Shown: piece after piece, positions 59,708 to 64,000 of the stretch
How the letters are laid out: the number at the start of each line of letters is the position of its first letter
Position numbering within the stretch: the stretch's first letter is position 1
Origin: Phycisphaerales bacterium PN19_bin_20
GTDB lineage: Bacteria; Planctomycetota; Phycisphaerae; Phycisphaerales; UBA1924
Direction of reading: 5' to 3'
NCBI GenBank assembly: GCA_021173225.1
Contig: JAJOLK010000011.1
Coordinates: 56,964-120,963 of the forward strand
Length of the DNA: 64,000 nucleotides
Notes under the pieces: model-generated
The model's database searches: none
What the model saw: the letters and a program-made list of their open reading frames with translations, nothing else
Told to the model about the DNA's origin: nothing
Made by a program: the position numbers and the translations under genes

Positions 59708-60454
59708 TTGTCCGAGACTCTCACCCGCGTTGCGTTCATCACCGGTGCTTCCCGCGGCATCGGCAAGGCCATCGCCCTTCGCCTCGCCAAAGACGGCCGC
59801 CACGTCGTCCTCTCCTCACGCTCAGAAGGCCCCCTGAGCGAGCTCGCCGAGCAGATCCGCGCCGCCGGCGGCAAGGCCAGCGTCGCCGTCGCTGATGTCG
59901 CTAGCAGCGCCTCGATCACCAAGGCCCTCGACGACACTTTCGCCAGCCTCGGACGCCTTGACGTCCTGGTCAACAACGCCGGCATCACCAAAGACGGCCT
60001 CGCCCTCCGCATGAGCGACGAGGACTGGAACGCCGTCATCAACACCAACCTCACCAGCGCCTTTGTCGCCTGCCGCGCCGGCGCACGCATGATGATGAAG
60101 GGCCGCTTCGGCCGCATCGTCAACATCGCCAGCACCTCGGGCATCGTCGGCAACGCCGGGCAGGCCAACTACGCCGCCGCCAAAGCCGGCCTCATCGGCC
60201 TGACCAAAACCCTCGCCCGCGAGCTCGGCGGCAAGGGCGTGACTGCCAACGTCGTCGCCCCAGGCTACATCCAGACCGACATGACCGAGAACCTCCCGCC
60301 AGAGATCAAAGACAAGATCAAGTCGCTCCTGGCCGTCGGCCGCCTCGGCGTGGTTGAGGACATCGCCGCTGCCGTCGCTTACGTCTCCAGCGACGAGGCT
60401 AGCTTCCTGACCGGGCAGACCCTCATCGTTGACGGCGGCATGACCATGGCCTGA
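59708..60454 (+). CDS. fabG: 3-oxoacyl-ACP reductase
   Basis: A 248-residue SDR that reduces ketoacyl-ACP with NADPH. Blocks: RVAFITGASRGIGKAIALRL (cofactor loop), VLVNNAGITKDGL, NIASTSGIVGNAGQANYAAA with the catalytic Ser, Tyr and Lys (YAAAK), and VAPGYIQTDMT; the end TGQTLIVDGGMTMA is typical of FabG. The start is taken as TTG 59708, because GGAG lies seven bases upstream and the product has the normal length; an in-frame ATG 25 codons earlier gives an unusual extension. It ends the rpmF-plsX-fabHDG cluster; no acpP follows. Confidence 0.94.
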   Translation: MSETLTRVAFITGASRGIGKAIALRLAKDGRHVVLSSRSEGPLSELAEQIRAAGGKASVAVADVASSASITKALDDTFASLGRLDVLVNNAGITKDGLALRMSDEDWNAVINTNLTSAFVACRAGARMMMKGRFGRIVNIASTSGIVGNAGQANYAAAKAGLIGLTKTLARELGGKGVTANVVAPGYIQTDMTENLPPEIKDKIKSLLAVGRLGVVEDIAAAVAYVSSDEASFLTGQTLIVDGGMTMA

Positions 60455-60649
60455 GCTCGCGCATCCCCCAGCGCGCACTCCCAGCGCGCATCCCCCAGCT
60501 TGCACCTGTCGCCTGCACGCCACGCGCGCCCTCGCAGCCCTCTCGCGCGCACGCCGCCCGATCGCCCAGCCCGCACAGACCCACCGCACTGTTGCCCACA
60601 GGCATCGCGCAGGCTGGACGCACGCCCGGTCATCGACGATGCTCTCGCC
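60455..60649. other. Intergenic region with short repeats
   Basis: 195 bases between fabG and the histidine kinase gene. It includes repeated GCGCGCAYCCCCCAGC-like units (60456-60500). No gene is seen. GATGCT (60638-60643) six bases before the next ATG may be a -10 box. Confidence 0.5.
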
Positions 60650-61651
60650 ATGACCGCCGGCGAACAGCCCGCGCACCCACCCGAGCCGCCAACAGGCCCC
60701 GCCGCCCAGCCTGCGCCCGCCGCCCAGCCTGCGCCCGCCGCCCAGCCAGCGCCCACCGCCCAGCCTGCGCCCACGGCCCAGCCTGCGCCTGTTTCACTCC
60801 CTGCACACCTGACGCACGCCGCACCCGCCGTCCGCACCATCCGCCCCGCCGGGCTCTGGCGCAGGCCCGTCGAGCCCGACATCGTCAGTGACCGCCTCGG
60901 CGTTCTCGTCCACGAGCTCGCAGGCCTCGTTGACGGCTCGCTCCGCCAGGTCACCCTCCTGCTCCGCTCACGCGCCGAAGCCGCCACCACCATCACCGAG
61001 CACACCGAGCAAGACCAGCGCCTGCGCACCCTTCTGCTCGCACTCGAGCGCATGGCCGACGCCATCCGCCACGCCAGCGGCGCCGCCCCCAGCGCCTGGC
61101 TGCAGGCCAGCTACGCCGTCACCCTTGCAGACGCCATCGAGCACGGCGCCGGGATCATCGAGCCCGCCGCCACCGAGCGTGGCATCCGCCTCGAAGTCAG
61201 CATCGACCCCCGCCTCGCCAGCCTCGCACCCGGACACATGTACACCGTCGTGCTCAACGCCGTCCGCAACGCGCTCGAAGCCATCGGCCAGCGCCGCGCC
61301 ACCAACCTCCGCTCCGTCGCCCCCGCGCAAGACCAAGGCCGCATCGATGTCCGCGCACAGCTCGAGCACCGCCAGGGCCGCGCATGGGTCCGGCTTGAAG
61401 TCCACGACACCGGCGTCGGGCCACCCACCGGCTCCAGCACGCGCCGCGTCTTTGACCCCGGCTTCTCGACCAAGGCCGCCGGCCTGGGCGTCGGGCTCGC
61501 CCTCTCGCGCCAGATCGTCGAGGCCTCCGGCGGCAGCATCGACCTGCTCCCCGCGGGCGGCCCCACTTGGGCCCCCGGCGCGCTGCTCCGCGTGCTCTTC
61601 CCCGCTGATTCCGCCACAGAGCAGAACACACCCGAACGCAAGGTCGGCTGA
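60650..61651 (+). CDS. Histidine kinase without a sensor domain
   Basis: A 333-residue soluble protein. Residues 8-50 include five AQPAPx repeats. The dimerisation region has the likely phospho-acceptor in LVHELAGLVDGSLRQV. The ATPase core shows the N box NAVRNALEAI, G1 VHDTGVGPP, F box FDPGFSTK and G2 GLGVGLALSRQIVE. There is no membrane segment or PAS domain, so the input must come from a partner protein. An NtrC-type regulator gene follows after 72 bases of tandem repeat, and the two almost certainly form a two-component pair. Confidence 0.88.
   Translation: MTAGEQPAHPPEPPTGPAAQPAPAAQPAPAAQPAPTAQPAPTAQPAPVSLPAHLTHAAPAVRTIRPAGLWRRPVEPDIVSDRLGVLVHELAGLVDGSLRQVTLLLRSRAEAATTITEHTEQDQRLRTLLLALERMADAIRHASGAAPSAWLQASYAVTLADAIEHGAGIIEPAATERGIRLEVSIDPRLASLAPGHMYTVVLNAVRNALEAIGQRRATNLRSVAPAQDQGRIDVRAQLEHRQGRAWVRLEVHDTGVGPPTGSSTRRVFDPGFSTKAAGLGVGLALSRQIVEASGGSIDLLPAGGPTWAPGALLRVLFPADSATEQNTPERKVG
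60704..60793 (+). repeat. Five coding 18-bp tandem repeats
   Basis: GCCCAGCCTGCGCCCGCC-like unit repeated five times, encoding AQPAPA/T/V in the N-terminal linker of the histidine kinase. Confidence 0.88.
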
Positions 61652-61655
61652 TCTG

Positions 61656-61720
61656 CCCTCACGCCCAGCCCTCACGCCCAGCCCTCACGCCCAGGCCTCA
61701 CGCCCAGGCCTCACGCCCAG
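61656..61720. repeat. Five 13-bp tandem repeats between kinase and regulator genes
   Basis: CCCTCACGCCCAG at 61656, 61669 and 61682, then GCCTCACGCCCAG at 61695 and 61708, five adjacent units with no other change. The array starts four bases after the kinase stop codon and ends three bases before the regulator ATG. Confidence 0.92.
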
Positions 61721-61723
61721 CAC

Positions 61724-63313
61724 ATGACCAAGCCCGAGCCAACCCGAGCACCGCCCACCACCGGCGCGCAAAACGCCGAACGCCAAGGCGCGCCCACTAT
61801 CGAGCGCCCGCGCCTGCTCGTGGTTGATGACGACCCCATCGTCGCCGAGAGCCTCGCCGACTTCCTTCGCGCCGACGGGCTTGACACCGCCACCGCCGCC
61901 AGCGGGTCAGAGGCACTCGCCACCCTCGACCAGGCCGCCGCCACTTCCGCCGGCACCAAGCCCCGGCCCTTCGCCGCCGCGCTCGTCGACGTCGGCATGC
62001 CCGGCATGGACGGGCTCACCCTCCTCAAGCACATCGCCCAGCAGCACCCCGCCACCTGCGTGGTCATGCTCACGGGCTACGGCACCATCGAGGCCGCCGT
62101 CGCCAGCGTCCGCGCCGGCGCGGTTGACTTCCTCACCAAGCCGGTCATCGACGCCGAGCTTCGCCTGGCCGTCCAGCGCGCCCTGCGGCAAAGCGCCCTG
62201 CTACGCGAGAACGCCCAGCTCAAGGCCCGCCTCGACGAGCGCTACGGCCTCGAATCCATCGTTGGGCACGACGCACGCATGCAGAAAGTCTACGACCTTA
62301 TCGAGGCCGTCGCACCAACACGCACCACCGTGCTCATGATGGGCGAGAGCGGCACCGGCAAAAGCCTCATCGCCCGCGCCATCCACCAGCGCTCCAGCCG
62401 CGCCACCGGGCCCTTTGTAGAGCTCGCCTGCGGGTCCATCCCCGAAACACTGCTCGAAAGCGAGCTCTTCGGGCACGTCAAAGGCGCCTTCACCGGCGCG
62501 CACGTGGACAAGCCCGGCAAGTTCCTCGCCGCTGACGGCGGCACACTCTTCCTCGACGAGATCAACTCCGCCAGCCCCGCCATGCAGCTCAAGCTTCTCC
62601 GCGCGCTGCAAGAGCGAAAGTTCGAGCCCGTCGGCTCCAGCCAGACCGTCGAGGTTGACGTCCGCGTCGTCCTCGCAGGCAACCAGCCCCTTGAACAGCT
62701 CGTCGCCCAGGGCACCTTCCGCCAAGACCTTTACTACCGCATCAACGTCGTCCGCATCGACCTCCCGCCACTGCGCGAACGCCTCGGCGACGTACCCGTC
62801 CTCGCCGAACACTTCCTCCACCAGCACGCCGACCGCCTCAAGCAAGAGTCCGGCAAGCTCGTGGTCGCCCTCGCCCCTGAGGTTATCGATGCGCTGCGCC
62901 GCTACCCGTTCCCCGGCAACGTCCGCGAGCTCTCCAACATCATCGAGCGCGCCAGCGTCCTGGCCCGCACGCCCACCATCACCCTTGATGACCTGCCCGC
63001 CCACGTCCTCGCCGGCAACGCCTCGGTCACCACCGGCCCGCTCGCACGCATCGGCCCCGGTGCTGATTCTGCCCTGGCTCCCGGCACGATGCTCGCCGGC
63101 CACCAGCCCACCGACGCCACCACCAGCACCGACGCGCCATCGCTCGAAGCCGCGCTGCGTGAACCCGAAAAACGCATCATTCTCGCCGCCCTCGCCGCCG
63201 CCGGCTGGAACAAGGCCAAGGCTGCCGACGCCCTCAACATCAACCGCACCACACTGTATAAAAAGATGAAGCTCCTGGGCATCGACCCCCGCGGCCAGGC
63301 CCTCGCGGGCTAA
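61724..63313 (+). CDS. Sigma-54-dependent response regulator (NtrC family)
   Basis: A 529-residue activator. The receiver domain (28-150) has the acidic pocket VVDDDP, phospho-acceptor D89 in LVDVGMPGMDG and K139 in FLTKP. The AAA+ domain (about 175-410) has Walker A GESGTGKS (207-214), GAFTGA (254-259), which touches sigma-54, GGTLFLDEIN and RQDLYYRINVVRIDLPPLRER. The C-terminal Fis-type helix-turn-helix is WNKAKAADALNINRTTLYKK. So it should activate sigma-54 promoters after phosphorylation by the adjacent kinase. Residues 425-475 are a Thr/Pro-rich linker. Target genes cannot be seen; no clear -24/-12 promoter was found in the window. Confidence 0.95.
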   Translation: MTKPEPTRAPPTTGAQNAERQGAPTIERPRLLVVDDDPIVAESLADFLRADGLDTATAASGSEALATLDQAAATSAGTKPRPFAAALVDVGMPGMDGLTLLKHIAQQHPATCVVMLTGYGTIEAAVASVRAGAVDFLTKPVIDAELRLAVQRALRQSALLRENAQLKARLDERYGLESIVGHDARMQKVYDLIEAVAPTRTTVLMMGESGTGKSLIARAIHQRSSRATGPFVELACGSIPETLLESELFGHVKGAFTGAHVDKPGKFLAADGGTLFLDEINSASPAMQLKLLRALQERKFEPVGSSQTVEVDVRVVLAGNQPLEQLVAQGTFRQDLYYRINVVRIDLPPLRERLGDVPVLAEHFLHQHADRLKQESGKLVVALAPEVIDALRRYPFPGNVRELSNIIERASVLARTPTITLDDLPAHVLAGNASVTTGPLARIGPGADSALAPGTMLAGHQPTDATTSTDAPSLEAALREPEKRIILAALAAAGWNKAKAADALNINRTTLYKKMKLLGIDPRGQALAG

Positions 63314-63368
63314 TGACTTCCTTACCTTCCGGTGGGCGATTTCTCAACCGGCCTTCTGCCTCCCGTGG

Positions 63369-63387
63369 GGCAGGATTCCATCCTGCC
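63369..63387 (+). repeat. Dispersed palindromic repeat (forward)
   Basis: GGCAGGAT-TCC-ATCCTGCC with CGTG before and ATCG after, 56 bases downstream of the response regulator gene. Confidence 0.88.
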
Positions 63388-63840
63388 ATCGAGCCGCAGG
63401 CCCGACGCTCTTCGCTCGTCACTTGTCGCCTTGCTCCTGCCTCTCCGCCTCGCTGCACTCACGCGGCACCTTCGCCTCGCTCCACGAGCCAAGTGCAGCG
63501 ACCCTCAATGTCCTACCCCTCGACAACGTCGGCGGGGAATCTGGCAAGCGAAAGCGAGCCTGAGGGGGCATCGGCAAATGAAGTCTCGCGCAACGCGCAG
63601 CAAGAGTCAGCAGGCAGCTCTATTCTTCACAACACTCTTATCAATAGCAAAGCTCGCCGCGCAGAGAGCAGCACTCCACGCTCAGTTCACGCGACGACAC
63701 GCCGAAACTCCCGCCCCGCGCGCAACAGCAGTGATGCCGAAAGCTCCGCGCCGAGGATCCTCTGCGCGCGCTCCGACGTCATTGCCTGCTGGCTGTGCGC
63801 CGACTTCATCGCGCAGATTGAACGCCCGCCCTTAGCCGCC
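63388..63840. other. Intergenic region without a clear gene
   Basis: About 450 bases, with lower GC near 63560-63680. Frames on both strands (for example plus 63332-63835) are open but begin in the repeat and lack coding character. Confidence 0.5.
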
Positions 63841-64000
63841 CTACCGCCCTCGGCTGCCGCCGCCGCTGCCCCGCTGACCGCCCGCAGGACCACGACCGCC
63901 GCCGCCACCCGACGGCCCACGACCGCCACCCGAAGGCCCGCGCCCCGGTCCACCCGGACCACGACCCGGACCGCCCGGCCCGCGGCCCGGTCCAAACGGA
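63841..64000 (-). CDS. C-terminal RGG-rich tail of a protein (partial)
   Basis: The minus strand encodes at least 52 residues ending in TAG at 63843-63841: repeats of PGRGPGGPGRG and SGGGRGP, then GGQRGSGGGSRGR. Such Arg/Gly tails occur on bacterial RNA helicases and other RNA-binding proteins. The gene begins outside the window, so its identity cannot be told. Confidence 0.65.
   Translation of the reverse strand, partial: PFGPGRGPGGPGRGPGGPGRGPSGGGRGPSGGGGGRGPAGGQRGSGGGSRGR

Noticed and set aside
61656..61720. 13-bp tandem array as CRISPR
   Set aside because: No spacers, units too short, no cas genes in the window.

Overview
The window looks like a chromosome segment from a planctomycete, most likely class Phycisphaerae. 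The evidence is a 16S rRNA gene closed by its own terminator (unlinked from 23S), four secreted proteins ending in the paired C-terminal repeat that planctomycete annotations call a GC-type dockerin, a prepilin-type signal protein, and a Gram-negative envelope gene set (Lnt, LAB_N, LpxH-like hydrolase, OmpA-like lipoprotein, entericidin). GC content is high throughout (judged by eye) except around 50.7-54.3 kb. Genes are short-spaced on both strands. Starts fall into two visible classes: Shine-Dalgarno starts, and starts placed 5-9 bases after a TAnnCT-like -10 box, which implies leaderless mRNAs.

Layout. 1-838: 3' end of 16S rRNA, a trailer of small hairpins, and a terminator. 1.0-11.3 kb: housekeeping and envelope genes (GNAT, DUF1223, lnt, rhodanese-fold lipoprotein, DUF1508 with an H1-like tail, ureohydrolase, xseA/xseB, prepilin peptidase, OmpA-like lipoprotein). 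11.4-14.6 kb: tRNA-Val, tRNA-Gln, an ABC-F ATPase of the Uup type. 15.1-20.2 kb: two paralogous secreted dockerin proteins. 20.4-28.1 kb: apt, dinB-like, cation efflux, a glycosyltransferase/LAB_N pair, and a minus-strand operon ending in a starch-synthase-like glycosyltransferase. 28.2-36.8 kb: an HTH protein, a catalytically complete ketoacyl synthase and a His-less ketoacyl-synthase homologue either side of an RD-repeat GxxExxY protein, an S1/P1 nuclease, an MBL hydrolase, and a GT4 enzyme. 36.9-50.7 kb: small hypotheticals, ispF, SDR, entericidin, two more dockerin proteins (a phosphoesterase and an SGNH hydrolase), SpoIID-like, dprA, a zinc-ribbon membrane protein, LpxH-like.

50.7-54.3 kb is a decayed insertion next to tRNA-Lys(CTT). 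It carries the tail of a tyrosine recombinase, pseudopilin genes (one intact, one reduced to its 3' end), a cupin fragment, and a microbial rhodopsin of the sodium-pump (NDQ) class. The rhodopsin reading frame is continuous from an ATG except for one in-frame TGA at codon 41, where a glycine codon would be expected. This is the most striking content of the window.

54.6-60.5 kb is the classical rpmF-plsX-fabH-fabD-fabG fatty-acid cluster with an extra lipoprotein gene between fabD and fabG. 60.6-63.3 kb is a histidine kinase/NtrC-type response regulator pair separated by five 13-bp tandem repeats. The window ends in the RGG-rich tail of a minus-strand gene. A dispersed palindromic repeat (core GGCAGGAT-nnn-ATCCTGCC) occurs at seven intergenic loci.
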